Below, piece after piece: positions 1-8,573 of a stretch of DNA of 64,000 nt. Under the pieces are notes generated by a model. It saw only the letters and a list, made by a program, of their open reading frames with translations. It was not told where the DNA came from and did no database searches. Positions within the stretch are counted from its first letter, which is position 1; every line of letters begins with the position of its first letter. The translations under genes were made by a program, and so were the position numbers. The DNA comes from Corynebacterium halotolerans YIM 70093 = DSM 44683 (GTDB lineage: Bacteria; Actinomycetota; Actinomycetes; Mycobacteriales; Mycobacteriaceae): NCBI RefSeq assembly GCF_000341345.1, contig NC_020302.1, positions 3,018,075 to 3,082,074 on the forward strand, given 5' to 3'.

Positions 1-460
1 CCTTCCACTCACCGGCGATCCGCCGGAATTTGTTGTTGAGCCTGCTGGAGCGCAACAGCGCCGTACCGTCCGAGTACAGCCAGGGCTGCATGTGGATCCA
101 GTAACCCTGTGCCTCATCCCCGTCCACGTAGATCTGCTCCGAGGTGAGGTAGTGGGCATTGAGGATGAGCTTCGGATCCTGATCCGCTGGCCAGAATCGG
201 TTGAAGTGGGCGCGGATGGCGTCCTTGCCCTCCGCCTTGCCGAACTGCCCGGTGTAGTATTCGCCGACGCCTTCCCACACGGCGTCCTCGGAATAGAGCT
301 CCAGGATCTGCTCGATGCGTTCCTCGTCGCTGACCGGGGGGAACCCGGGGAACGGGGTATCGCAGAGGAACATGTACTTCGCCTGGATACGGCGGATTTC
401 GGCTTCCGCCTCCAGGACATCGATCCGACGTTCCAGCCTGGTGATCATATCTTCGGTCAT
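1..460 (-). CDS. iacI: SnoaL-like protein IacI (partial, runs off left edge)
   Basis: Open frame read on the minus strand from ATG at 460 to the window edge, so the C-terminus is missing. It begins MTEDMITRLERR, and the visible part has a short helical start followed by a SnoaL/NTF2-like region with the pattern LYSEDAVWEG and later GYWIHMQPWLY. SnoaL-type folds act as small isomerases, cyclases or dioxygenase-beta-like proteins. It starts two bases after the stop of the flavin reductase gene, so the two are probably translationally coupled. In proteobacterial indole-acetate clusters a SnoaL-like IacI of unknown role accompanies the other iac genes; the name rests on that context. The exact reaction is unknown. 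Confidence 0.7.
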   Translation of the reverse strand, partial: MTEDMITRLERRIDVLEAEAEIRRIQAKYMFLCDTPFPGFPPVSDEERIEQILELYSEDAVWEGVGEYYTGQFGKAEGKDAIRAHFNRFWPADQDPKLILNAHYLTSEQIYVDGDEAQGYWIHMQPWLYSDGTALLRSSRLNNKFRRIAGEWK

Positions 461-462
461 CC

Positions 463-1665
463 TCAGTTCCCCTCCGTGCTTTCGGTGCTCCCGGCTGTCT
501 CGATATCCCGCACGACCGCCTTGGCCCGCTCCACCCAGCCGCGGACGTCCGCACCGGTCACCCCGTGCGGCAGCTGTGCGAGTCGTAGCGTCATCGTGTA
601 CATGCCGGAGGGATCACGGACCGGCAGCACCATGGAGCCGACATTGTAGATTTCGTCGTCCTCGACTTCGCGGGGGTCGTAGTCCAGCCGGGTGGCACCG
701 ATCGCTTCCCGGATGCTGCGCTCCTCCAGCGGGGTCAGGTTCGCTTTCTTGTACTCCCGGGTGGCGCGGATCATCTGGTCGTAGGCATTCGATCCGGCTT
801 CAGGCAGGAGCGCCAGCAGGTAGCCGTGCTCCCGGATGAACGCCAGACGCTTCAGGTGCCGTTCGCGCACCTCGTCGGAGACGTTCTTCAGCTTGTTCAT
901 CCACCGTTCCTGAAGCTCGGCGGGCTTATCGAACATGTAGCTGTCACCGATCGGGGGAACCAGGGGGAACCGGCTTGCCAGACCACCTTCACGGGTGGCA
1001 TCGGCTGACAGCTCCGAGAAGACGGTGGCGAATTCGTCATCGCTGATGGCGGCGAACACCGAGACCTCACAGCCGATCGAATGCGCCAGATCCTCCAGCT
1101 TCTCGCTGGTGCTGTGGGCGGCGTGGATCGCGGGGAGAATCTCGTGGCTCATCCGGGACACCTGCTCAGCGCCGGCGAAGCTACCGTACCCACCCTGGAA
1201 GAACAGCAGCGGTGCCACCGAGTTGGTCACCTGGAGATCAGCGACCGAGCAGAGCACGATCCAGTGGTCCCCGGCCTCGACGACATCCGCGATGGTGGTG
1301 TCGACCCAGGCAATCGAGTTCTTCAGGATCGGGTCTCCGGAAGGCGAGGGGTACCAGTCGATGCCGTCGAGCTTGTTCTCCCAACGCTGCGCTATGGCCA
1401 GCATCTCGGCCTGCTGTTCGCCACCGAGGATGTTGATGCACAGCGAATCGCAGTTGCGCAGCTTCTGGAAGGTCCGCGAGGTCTTCATCGGCATGAAGGA
1501 CACCAGCGGCGGATCCAGGGAGACCGAGGCGAAGGTGCCCACGACGAGCGCCAAAACCTCACCTTCCGCGCTGCGCCCCGTGACGACGGCGACGCCGGTG
1601 GGGTAGTGGCCCATCACTTCACGAAAGACCCTGGGATCAAATGTTTCGGGAACGGTGGCGGTCAT
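463..1665 (-). CDS. iacG: IacG-type flavin reductase fused to an IclR-like effector domain
   Basis: 400 aa. Residues 1-165 are a flavin reductase-like FMN/FAD-binding domain (start HYPTGVAVVTG, then SLDPPLVSFMP and NILGGEQQ), of the family that supplies reduced flavin to two-component monooxygenases; here the likely partner is IacA. Residues 170-395 do not belong to that family. They resemble the ligand-binding half of IclR regulators: a segment with SRFPLVPPIGDSY, then RLAFIREHGYLLALL, and a final strand-helix block YNVGSMVLPVRDPSGMYTMT. No helix-turn-helix is visible. IacG proteins are usually about 160-200 aa, so this is a fusion. It sits downstream of the MFS gene and directly upstream of iacI on the same strand. 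The reductase call is firm; the IclR comparison is by eye. Confidence 0.82.
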   Translation of the reverse strand: MTATVPETFDPRVFREVMGHYPTGVAVVTGRSAEGEVLALVVGTFASVSLDPPLVSFMPMKTSRTFQKLRNCDSLCINILGGEQQAEMLAIAQRWENKLDGIDWYPSPSGDPILKNSIAWVDTTIADVVEAGDHWIVLCSVADLQVTNSVAPLLFFQGGYGSFAGAEQVSRMSHEILPAIHAAHSTSEKLEDLAHSIGCEVSVFAAISDDEFATVFSELSADATREGGLASRFPLVPPIGDSYMFDKPAELQERWMNKLKNVSDEVRERHLKRLAFIREHGYLLALLPEAGSNAYDQMIRATREYKKANLTPLEERSIREAIGATRLDYDPREVEDDEIYNVGSMVLPVRDPSGMYTMTLRLAQLPHGVTGADVRGWVERAKAVVRDIETAGSTESTEGN

Positions 1666-1712
1666 GGTGAAAGTCCTTTCTGTTTGAGGGATACGGGAGC
1701 CGGATCCCGGTC

Positions 1713-3158
1713 TCAGGCATCGGTCCTGGCGTGGTGTTCCTGCAGGCGCCGACCCAGCCGCTCTGGACGGAGCAGGAGGGCGGCCACCAGGCCGGCGACA
1801 ACCAGGAAAACGCCGGTGATCAGGAAAGCGGAGTGAACGCCGTCAGCCATCGCCACGGCCATCGCCACCGTCGGCTCGGTACCGCTGGCCGGGGCCTGGT
1901 ATCCTGCGGCGGTCATCAGCCAGCCCACCAGGATCGGGGAGATGATGGCGCCGAAAGCGGCGAATCCACCCAGGGTGGCCATCATGATGGGGCGCTGCTT
2001 CGGCCCGACCGCGTAACCGATGGCGGAAGCGGCCATCGGGAATACCAGGCTGCATCCACCTGCGATTGTCAGCAGGAGCACGGACAGAGCGTCCGGAGCG
2101 ACGGGCACCAGCAGGAAGGCGAGACCGGCAACGGCCGTCGACAAGCCGAAGGGGACCGCGATGGCCACGTGCGCGGAGCGTCCGCTCTTGAGCAGTCGCT
2201 GGCCGAGCCATCCCAGCACTAGCAGAACCAGCGCACCCAGCACCCACGGGAAGGTGGTGTAGACGCCGACCTCAGAGAGTGAGAGCCCGATGACGGTGTC
2301 CAGGTACTGCGGGAGCCAGGTGGTCAGGAACCCCTGGACCCAGAAGTTGGAGGCGCCGCCGAGCAGCGCCGCCAGGAACGCGAGGCTGAACAGCGCGTAC
2401 CAGATGTTAACCGGCTTCTGCAGGTCCACCGTGTCGGTATCGGTTTCGGGGTCGGTAGCCGCAGGGGAGGCCACCGGGGCGTCATCACGCGCCGGGGCGG
2501 TCTTCGCGCCGCCGGCACTGTAGGGACCATCGCCGCCGAAGATCAGCCAGACAGTGATCCAGACCAGGCCGATGATGCCGAGTGCACCGAACGCCCAGCG
2601 CCAGCCCCACATGCCGATCACCCAGGCGATGAAGGGAGCGGCGAATACGGGACCCAATGTGGAACCGATGGCGATCAGATTCGAGGGCAGCGCCCGGCGC
2701 GAGGGGTGGAACCAGGTGTGTGCGGAGGTCAACGACATCGCGGTGGCAGGTCCCTCAGCACCGCCGAGGATGATGCGGGTGGCCAGCAGCACCGCCGCGC
2801 CACCTCCGAGCAACATCGGGAACTGCATGACCGCCCACGTGACACCGAGAGCGAGGATGATCCAACGGACGGAAAATTTGGACGCCAGGATGCCGGTAAT
2901 GACCGAGACAATGGCGTAGAGGAAGAAGAAAGCACTCCCGATGAAACCGAATTGTGTCGGGGTCAGCCCGAGCTCCGGCATCGCCTGTGGAGCGACCAAA
3001 CCCAGGACCGCCTTGTCCGCGAACGCGATGACCTGAAAAACCACCAGCAGTCCGACGATGATCCAGGCGCGGGCCGTGGGACGATGCCTGTCCCGGCTGA
3101 TGCTTTCCGATTCTGCCGGTGCTAACCCCTCCACCGACTGCTTTGTGACTGTCATCAT
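1713..3158 (-). CDS. MFS transporter, probable aromatic acid importer of the iac cluster
   Basis: 481 aa with about twelve hydrophobic segments. Features include the first-helix signature IAFADKAVLGLVAPQ, a loop-2/3 region ending in the RIILGGAEGPATAM block typical of anion:cation symporter-like MFS proteins, and a long charged central loop (about residues 205-250). Start ATG at 3158 (a second ATG follows at once) behind GGAGAG. It is divergent from the iacH amidase across a 200-bp promoter region and reads towards iacG and iacI, so it probably heads an MFS-iacG-iacI operon. Uptake of indole-3-acetate or a related acid is inferred from context only. Confidence 0.8.
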   Translation of the reverse strand: MMTVTKQSVEGLAPAESESISRDRHRPTARAWIIVGLLVVFQVIAFADKAVLGLVAPQAMPELGLTPTQFGFIGSAFFFLYAIVSVITGILASKFSVRWIILALGVTWAVMQFPMLLGGGAAVLLATRIILGGAEGPATAMSLTSAHTWFHPSRRALPSNLIAIGSTLGPVFAAPFIAWVIGMWGWRWAFGALGIIGLVWITVWLIFGGDGPYSAGGAKTAPARDDAPVASPAATDPETDTDTVDLQKPVNIWYALFSLAFLAALLGGASNFWVQGFLTTWLPQYLDTVIGLSLSEVGVYTTFPWVLGALVLLVLGWLGQRLLKSGRSAHVAIAVPFGLSTAVAGLAFLLVPVAPDALSVLLLTIAGGCSLVFPMAASAIGYAVGPKQRPIMMATLGGFAAFGAIISPILVGWLMTAAGYQAPASGTEPTVAMAVAMADGVHSAFLITGVFLVVAGLVAALLLRPERLGRRLQEHHARTDA

Positions 3159-3360
3159 CTCTCCGATCCCCGGACGAGTTCCGGTGTCTCTCTATGGATG
3201 TGACAGAAAAGTAACTGTGATCCGCCTTACACAGATAGTGGGGAAACCTTTACTCCGGATCTCTCCTATAGGAAAAAGACCTCACGTAGGGTGAGTTTCA
3301 CAATTTGTTGACGTGAATAACCCCACACCGGCAGACTTCACCAGCCGTGCAGGAGAATCG
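3159..3360. promoter_or_regulatory. Divergent promoter region between the MFS gene and iacH
   Basis: 202 bp between oppositely directed starts, visibly AT-richer than its flanks. It contains a perfect 10-bp palindrome TCCTATAGGA (3264-3273) and an inverted repeat with arms TTCAC/GTGAA around 3297-3317. Any of these could be bound by the nearby FixJ-type regulator, but no repeat here is obviously shared with the iacA or dctP upstream regions. Confidence 0.45.
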
Positions 3361-4704
3361 ATGACTTCGACCTACCGGAACCGGGGCATCAGCGAACAGG
3401 TGACGGCCGTCCACAACGGCGACATCACCGCCGCTGAACTCGCCACCGCGGTCCGAACCGACATCAGCCGCTACGAGAACCAGCTCAACGCCTGGATCGC
3501 CCTCGCCGAGGTGAACAATCCACTCCCAGATCTCTCCGGTGGTGCTCTTACGCCCACCGAATTCCGCCCGCTGGAAGGGGTGTCGATCGGGGTAAAGGAC
3601 ATTATCGACGTCGCGGGCCTGCCGACCCGCTCAGGTTCGCCGGTGACATCCGATGCCCCAGCCACCACCGACGCCGCGTGCGTCGCCCGCTTCCGCGAGC
3701 TCGGTGCAGTAATCCAGGGAAAGACGGTGACCACCGAGTTCGGCTACTTTTCTCCGGGACCGACCGTCAATCCCTGGGACCACGGGCGCACACCGGGGGG
3801 ATCCTCCAGTGGTTCAGCAGCCGCCATCGGCGCCAATACCATCGCCGTCGCCCTCGGCACGCAGACAGCGGGTTCACTGACCCGCCCCGCGTCCTTTTGC
3901 GGCGCTGCAGGCATGGTGCTGGCTGTCGGGTCGACCCCGATGGCCGGTGTGTCCGGGCTGAGCGAAACACTGGATGCCCTCGGTCTGCTGACCCGCTCGG
4001 TGACCGATCTGGCCTACGTCTACTCCACGTTCACTGGTCAAGACCTCGAGGGCATCGCGGACCCGTCCCCAAAGTCCACACTGCACATCTGGCACGGCTC
4101 CGATCTGCTGCCGCTGGCCCCGCAAATGCAAGACCTGCTGCGGGAGATCCCGCGGCTCGCCACTGATCTCGGAGTCGACCACGAAGACCTTGACTGGAAC
4201 GACCACGTGACGACCCTCGCCGACGACCACCGCATGGTGATGGGGTACGAAGCCGCACAGACGATGGCAGCTGTCATGACCGAGCACGAGACAGAGCTCA
4301 GCCCCCAGCTACAGGAACTGTTGCGCGGCGGTGCCGGGATCAAGGAGCAGGATTACCGGGAGGCGCTGACCCGTCGAGACATCTCCCGGCGCGCCCTTGA
4401 ACGGCTGCTCGGCCCCGGCGGAGTGATCATCGGCCCCGCCGCCCAAGGTCCGGCCCTCAACCGAGACAAAGGTACCGGGTCGCCGGATCTCAGCCGCGCC
4501 TGGCAACTGCTCGGTCTGCCCGTGGTTGTTGTCCCTGGTGCCCGGTCCACCACCGGAATGCCGCTGGGGTTGCAGCTGATCGGGCTGCCCGGCTCGGAGC
4601 AACGCCTGCTCGCGCTCGGGCAAGACCTCGAGAAGCAACTGCGGCGTCTGCCCTCGTTCTCTGAACACACCTCCCAACCGACGCTGAAGGACCTGACATG
4701 GTAA
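3361..4704 (+). CDS. iacH: Amidase signature family hydrolase, IacH-like
   Basis: 447 aa from the chosen ATG at 3361, which has AGGAGA five bases upstream; an in-frame GTG at 3313 is less likely. The amidase-signature Ser-cisSer-Lys triad is visible: Lys79 in GVSIGVKDIID, cis-Ser149 in TPGGSSSGSAA and nucleophile Ser172 in QTAGSLTRPASFCG. Family members hydrolyse amides with varied substrates. An amidase (IacH) is a standard member of indole-acetate clusters although its step is not settled; it might release IAA from amide conjugates or act on an intermediate. It leads a plus-strand operon with the 92-aa protein (7-bp overlap) and the response regulator. Confidence 0.83.
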   Translation: MTSTYRNRGISEQVTAVHNGDITAAELATAVRTDISRYENQLNAWIALAEVNNPLPDLSGGALTPTEFRPLEGVSIGVKDIIDVAGLPTRSGSPVTSDAPATTDAACVARFRELGAVIQGKTVTTEFGYFSPGPTVNPWDHGRTPGGSSSGSAAAIGANTIAVALGTQTAGSLTRPASFCGAAGMVLAVGSTPMAGVSGLSETLDALGLLTRSVTDLAYVYSTFTGQDLEGIADPSPKSTLHIWHGSDLLPLAPQMQDLLREIPRLATDLGVDHEDLDWNDHVTTLADDHRMVMGYEAAQTMAAVMTEHETELSPQLQELLRGGAGIKEQDYREALTRRDISRRALERLLGPGGVIIGPAAQGPALNRDKGTGSPDLSRAWQLLGLPVVVVPGARSTTGMPLGLQLIGLPGSEQRLLALGQDLEKQLRRLPSFSEHTSQPTLKDLTW

Positions 4705-4976
4705 TCAAGCCCCGACCGACCAATCACCACCACATGTTCCTCACCTGTTACGAGGACACCTTCAACTATGGCTGGCATCATGTTGACCTGTTCGTGCATG
4801 ACGAACACGGCCGGGAAGTGAACTGGGTCCACTGGACCGTGGAGGCGGACGGTCCGGAGGCCGCGGACACGTCTGTTCGCCGAGAGGAGCCGGACCTTCG
4901 CCGCACCACCGCCTGGAAGCACCAGGTAAGTGCTTTCGGGATGAACTACTGGACCGCTGACGCAGCCTGGGACTGA
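4698..4976 (+). CDS. Small hypothetical protein in the iacH-regulator operon
   Basis: 92 aa, not recognised. It is rich in aromatic residues and histidine (HHHMFLTCYEDTFNYGWHH near the N-terminus, WVHWTVE in the middle, NYWTADAAWD at the end). There is no signal peptide or membrane segment. It overlaps the last codons of the amidase gene by 7 bp and is followed 7 bp later by the response regulator, so it is very likely co-translated with them. Some iac clusters carry a small conserved protein of unknown role (IacY), but I cannot confirm homology by reading. Confidence 0.6.
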   Translation: MVIKPRPTNHHHMFLTCYEDTFNYGWHHVDLFVHDEHGREVNWVHWTVEADGPEAADTSVRREEPDLRRTTAWKHQVSAFGMNYWTADAAWD

Positions 4977-4983
4977 AACAACC

Positions 4984-5664
4984 ATGACCAGCTCACTCAT
5001 CTCCTCTGGGCCCAAGAGCAGGAACGCCGTGCCCCAGGACATCGACTCCGTTCCGCCCACCAAGGTCTACGTCATCGACGATGACCCGGAACTCTGCGAA
5101 TCTGTCGAATGGCTACTCGACAGTGCGGCCATCTCCTGCACCATCTGCAACAGCGCCGATGAGTTCCTCAACCAGTTCGATCCGGGCAGTCCGGCTTGTC
5201 TGGTCCTCGATGTGCGCATGCCGCGAATGAGCGGTACACGTCTTCAGGAACGTCTCAACGAGATTGCCCCGCACGTGGCCATCATCTTCGTCTCCGCGCA
5301 CGGTGACATCAATATGTCTGTGTCCACGATGAAGGCCGGCGCGCAGGATTTCCTGGAAAAGCCTTACGAGCCCCAGCGGCTGATCGACGCCGTGCAGCTT
5401 GGGGTGGACAACGCGGCGCAGCGCTTCCTGACCTATTCTCAGGCTCGCGAGCTGTCCGAGAAGATCGCCCTGCTGACTCCCCGGGAACGGGAGGTGCTGG
5501 TCCTAGTCATCGAGGGGCTACCCAGTCAGACCATCGCCCGCCAGCTGGGGATGAGTGTCAAGACCGTAGACGTGCATCGCACCCGCATCAAGATGAAGAC
5601 AGGCGCGGACAGTATCGGCACGTTGGTACGCGATATTCTGCGGTACAACGTCAGCGTGTCCTGA
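4984..5664 (+). CDS. FixJ/NarL-type response regulator, probable iac regulator
   Basis: 226 aa. An N-terminal extension of about 25 residues precedes a receiver domain with acidic pocket IDDD, phospho-acceptor Asp76 in LVLDVRMPRMSG, and the switch lysine in FLEKPYEPQRL. A LuxR-type helix-turn-helix follows (LTPREREVLVLVIEGL then SQTIARQLGMSVKTVDVH). The sequence style is FixJ/StyR/TodT-like rather than the usual actinobacterial NarL type. It is the third gene of the iacH operon. The matching kinase is probably the PAS kinase at 11692-13194, at the other end of the iacA-F operon. Two-component control (IacR1/IacR2) is known for some Paraburkholderia iac clusters. Confidence 0.85.
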   Translation: MTSSLISSGPKSRNAVPQDIDSVPPTKVYVIDDDPELCESVEWLLDSAAISCTICNSADEFLNQFDPGSPACLVLDVRMPRMSGTRLQERLNEIAPHVAIIFVSAHGDINMSVSTMKAGAQDFLEKPYEPQRLIDAVQLGVDNAAQRFLTYSQARELSEKIALLTPREREVLVLVIEGLPSQTIARQLGMSVKTVDVHRTRIKMKTGADSIGTLVRDILRYNVSVS

Positions 5665-6275
5665 TCCAGGGGGAAGCATCGGGGCCGCACGGGCTTGTGT
5701 GGAGTGATTAGCGCGTATTCCCAGGAAGCCCAATGGAGGCTGTAAACGTCGGCCGGCGATCAGCGAGACCTGGATCCACCGCTTACCCGCGTCGAAAAAC
5801 GCAGAGAAGGCCAGGGACACTGCCCCCGCTGAAGACCCCGCCCATCATGAGCATCGAGAGGATGACGGACGCCCAGGTATGCAGACTCTCCTTTATAACT
5901 GGGAAGAGATCCTGCGGCGCGAGGAAGAAGAGGAGCCCATCCATCCGCCCAGATCAACAGGAGGTCCGGGATGAGGTGGAGGCGGTCGGGGGTCCTAGAT
6001 TGAGGGGAGTACAATATCCACCTCAATCTGTACCGCAAGGAAAGCCCCTTCTTCGCTTGAGTGACAGGGATGGTTATTTTCCTCTGCGCAGCAACGGGAC
6101 TAGGTGGAAAACAACAGCTCCACCCCTCCGCTTTTCGCAGACCTGGTGGAAACCCGTGCAGGATGCAGGGCCTCAGCGACATCAGATTGCTCGAAGAGGG
6201 TGGGCGTCCAATTTTCCGACCATCCCAGAACGGCCCCGTTCTACACTGGAACGGGACCGGATTCGGTGTCACGTG
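5665..6275. other. 611-bp gap between convergent operons, with a possible decayed membrane-protein fragment
   Basis: No intact gene. On the minus strand, between about 5952 and 5720, one frame reads a convincing hydrophobic stretch (KESLHTWASVILSMLMMGG continuing VFSGGSVSLAFSAFFDAG) before losing sense, which looks like a remnant of a transporter gene. The rest carries no domain I recognise. The longer open frames crossing it lack plausible starts and composition. Confidence 0.3.
6235..6255 (-). terminator. Hairpin just past iacF, possible terminator
   Basis: Perfect 7-bp inverted repeat CCCGTTC / GAACGGG with a 7-nt loop, about 20 bases beyond the iacF stop on the minus strand. There is no strong T-tract, so termination is only suggested. 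Confidence 0.4.
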
Positions 6276-7226
6276 TCAGAAGTACTCCAGCACCAGTTTC
6301 GGATCCTTCGTCCGGGAGACGCACACTGCCATGGTCTCGCCGGCCTCGCGATCCGACTTCGTCAGCACGTTGTCACGGTGCTCCGGAGTACCCTCCAGCA
6401 CCTCCATGATGCAGGTGCCGCAAATGCCCTCCTCACAGGACGTGTCAATGCCGCAGCCAGCGTCGTTGAGCACCTCGACAATCGAGCGGTCGGCGGGCAC
6501 GTGGTAGGTCTCCCCGTCGAGCTCGACGTCGAACTCGGTGTTCTCGTAGGCCTCCTCCGGCTCCGTTGGCTTGAAGTTCTCGAAGTGGATGGACTCCTCC
6601 GACAGCTTCTTCCCGGCGATGGTCCTCACATTGTCCATGAATCCCTCGGGACCGCAGACGTACAGATGAGTGTTCTCGGGAGTGGCCTCGACGGTCTCCG
6701 TCAGCCGCTGCTTCTGCTCTTCGCGGCCGACTCCGAGATGCGCGTGGAGCTTGTCCGGGCACTTCTCGGTGAGGAGCGGCAGGAAGGCGGCCTCCTCCTC
6801 GCTGCGGGCGTAGTAGTGCAGTTCGAAGCTGATGTCACGCACATCCATGTACCGGGCGAGGCTGAGCATCGGGGTGATACCGATGCCGCCGGCAACGAGA
6901 ATATGGTGCTCGGCATCCTCAGCGATCTGCAGCAGGTTACGGGGGGCGGAGACCTGCAGCTGGTCCCCGATTTTCAGCTCGTGCAGTGCCTCCGAGCCAC
7001 CCCGGCCACCCTCCTCGCGCTTGACCGCGAAAAGATACGCATCCTCACCGTCGGGTCGACCGCACAACGAGTACTGTCTGGTCAGTGAATTAGGACCCAC
7101 GACGTCGATGTGCGCGCCGGGGGAGTAGTGCCCGACCGGCTTACCGTCGGGCAGCGTCAGATAGAACGACTTGATGGTGGGGGTCTCCTGGACAATGTCC
7201 GAAACCACAACGTCGATGAGAGACAT
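6276..7226 (-). CDS. iacF: Phthalate-dioxygenase-reductase family protein IacF
   Basis: 316 aa in the class IA (phthalate dioxygenase reductase) order: flavin-binding barrel with the RQYSLCG motif, NAD-binding domain with VAGGIGITPML and YVCGPEGFM, and a C-terminal plant-type [2Fe-2S] domain with cysteines 264, 269, 272 and 302 (DTSCEEGICGTC, then MAVC). It passes electrons from NAD(P)H to the Rieske oxygenase encoded by iacC-iacD. It is the last gene of the iacA-F operon, separated from iacE by 65 bp. The start at 7226 follows a GGGGAG ribosome-binding site. Confidence 0.88.
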   Translation of the reverse strand: MSLIDVVVSDIVQETPTIKSFYLTLPDGKPVGHYSPGAHIDVVGPNSLTRQYSLCGRPDGEDAYLFAVKREEGGRGGSEALHELKIGDQLQVSAPRNLLQIAEDAEHHILVAGGIGITPMLSLARYMDVRDISFELHYYARSEEEAAFLPLLTEKCPDKLHAHLGVGREEQKQRLTETVEATPENTHLYVCGPEGFMDNVRTIAGKKLSEESIHFENFKPTEPEEAYENTEFDVELDGETYHVPADRSIVEVLNDAGCGIDTSCEEGICGTCIMEVLEGTPEHRDNVLTKSDREAGETMAVCVSRTKDPKLVLEYF

Positions 7227-7244
7227 CTCTGCACTCCCCTTTCC

Positions 7245-7260
7245 TTGACTGTTCGGTCAA
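7245..7260. promoter_or_regulatory. Inverted repeat between iacE and iacF
   Basis: TTGACTGTTCGGTCAA, arms TTGAC/GTCAA around a 6-nt centre that keeps partial symmetry, about 19 bp before the iacF start. It could be an operator or part of an internal promoter. It is not a PaaR box (wrong core spacing). Confidence 0.3.
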
Positions 7261-7291
7261 TACCGACCGGTGACCGGCGATGGTGGTTGGA

Positions 7292-8050
7292 TCAGCGGAC
7301 GTAGAGGCCGCCGTTGATGTCCCAGCAGGCACCTGTGACGAAGGCGGCATCCTCGTCAGCGAGCAGCGACACCGTCTTGGCGATGAAGGCGGGGTCGCCC
7401 AGGCGCTGAACCGGGATGCCCTCGATCACCTTGTCGAGTTTGTCGGCGGGGACGGTCTGGTGGACGATCGGCAGATCGTGTGGGCCAGGTGAGATAGCGT
7501 TGACTGTCACGCCACGTCCCGCCAGCTCGCGGGCGAAGATCTTGGTGGTGGTCAGGATCGCACCCTTAGAGACCGCGTAGTGACCGCCCGTCGCCGTGCC
7601 GCCGTTCTGCCCCGCCAGCGAGGCCATGTTGATGATCCGGCCGTAACCCTGATCGGCCATGGCTGCGCCGAAGACCTGGCACCCGAAGAAGATGCTGTCC
7701 ACATTGGTGGTGAGCACCTGATTGAAATCCTCCTCCAAGAGGGTCATCAGGTCGGCGGCACGGGTCACTGCGGCGTTGTTGACGAGGATCGTGGGAGTCG
7801 CCCATTCTGCGGTGATGTCTTTCAGAGCCCGGACAAAATCCTCCCGCTTCGACACGTCGAGCCGGAGAGCCCGGGCTGTGGAACCGTCGGTGGAGAGCTC
7901 CTTGGCCAGCTCCTCCGCCTTATCCACCGCGATGTCGGCGAGGCCGACGCGGTTACCATCGGCGTGCAGCTTACGGACTATTTCCTGTCCCATGCCTCCG
8001 GCGGCGCCGGTGACGACCGCGACACCCGGGATATGTGCTGTTTCTGTCAT
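7292..8050 (-). CDS. iacE: Short-chain dehydrogenase/reductase IacE
   Basis: 252 aa from the ATG at 8050, preceded by AGGAGAG; a longer frame reaching 8137 lacks this. Classical SDR features are visible: nucleotide-binding TGAAGGMG at residues 14-21, LVNNAAV near 89, catalytic Ser144, Tyr158 and Lys162 (GGHYAVSKG). The family performs NAD(P)-dependent oxidation or reduction of alcohols and ketones. In studied iac pathways IacE acts on the hydroxylated or oxo-indole intermediate that follows IacA. It lies 10 bp after iacD in the operon. Confidence 0.85.
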   Translation of the reverse strand: MTETAHIPGVAVVTGAAGGMGQEIVRKLHADGNRVGLADIAVDKAEELAKELSTDGSTARALRLDVSKREDFVRALKDITAEWATPTILVNNAAVTRAADLMTLLEEDFNQVLTTNVDSIFFGCQVFGAAMADQGYGRIINMASLAGQNGGTATGGHYAVSKGAILTTTKIFARELAGRGVTVNAISPGPHDLPIVHQTVPADKLDKVIEGIPVQRLGDPAFIAKTVSLLADEDAAFVTGACWDINGGLYVR

Positions 8051-8060
8051 GATGCCTCTC

Positions 8061-8573
8061 CTAGATGAGGAAGCCGGCGGCACTGACGGCGTCTTCACTG
8101 TTGATGAGGCGGGCGACCTTCTGGGCGATGCGGCCACCGTCGTCGGACAATGCGATAGTGTGCGTCAGTTCCGCTCCGAGGGTCTGGTGGCTGTTGCGCT
8201 TGAACGCGGTGAGCACCTGCGTGGAACGGATGATCACCTCGTCGTCCGAGACCGACTTGACCACGAATGTGGACACCACCCGCGCGGTTCGGGCTGCAGC
8301 GACAGCGGAGGGTGCATAGCCCTGCATCATGCGCTCGACGCGCAGGTGACGCATCCGCTTGTCGTCGTAGATCATGTTCAACGAGGCTGCGAAATCTTCG
8401 GTGTCAGGATCGATCGGCACCACGTAGTAGGCCTCGTCCGTGAACAACTCTTCCCAGGCCGGGTAATCCTTGGCATCCAGGATCGCGGCCTCCTTCCAGA
8501 TCAACTCGATGGCGCAGAGCACCCGCTCATCGGAGAGGCTGGTCGACTGGAGGTTCAGCAGGGAATTAGTCAT
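8061..8573 (-). CDS. iacD: Ring-hydroxylating dioxygenase beta subunit IacD
   Basis: 170 aa, NTF2-like fold of the small (beta) subunit of aromatic-ring dioxygenases. The family features FLYxEAxLLDxxxYxxWxxLFTDEAxYxVP are visible here as LIWKEAAILDAKDYPAWEEL followed by FTDEAYYVVPI, and RHLRVERMMQGYA follows. It has a structural role in the alpha3-beta3 oxygenase. Its start lies inside the end of iacC (8-bp overlap), so the subunits are translationally coupled. Confidence 0.88.
   Translation of the reverse strand: MTNSLLNLQSTSLSDERVLCAIELIWKEAAILDAKDYPAWEELFTDEAYYVVPIDPDTEDFAASLNMIYDDKRMRHLRVERMMQGYAPSAVAAARTARVVSTFVVKSVSDDEVIIRSTQVLTAFKRNSHQTLGAELTHTIALSDDGGRIAQKVARLINSEDAVSAAGFLI

Noticed and set aside
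5733..7088. 451-aa plus-strand open frame from the regulator gap into iacF
   Set aside because: Most of it is antisense to iacF and the rest has no plausible start or domain.
7245..7260. A fifth PaaR box in the iac operon
   Set aside because: The core is TTGAC-N6-GTCAA, not ACCGNNCGNNCGGT, so paa and iac do not appear to share this regulator.
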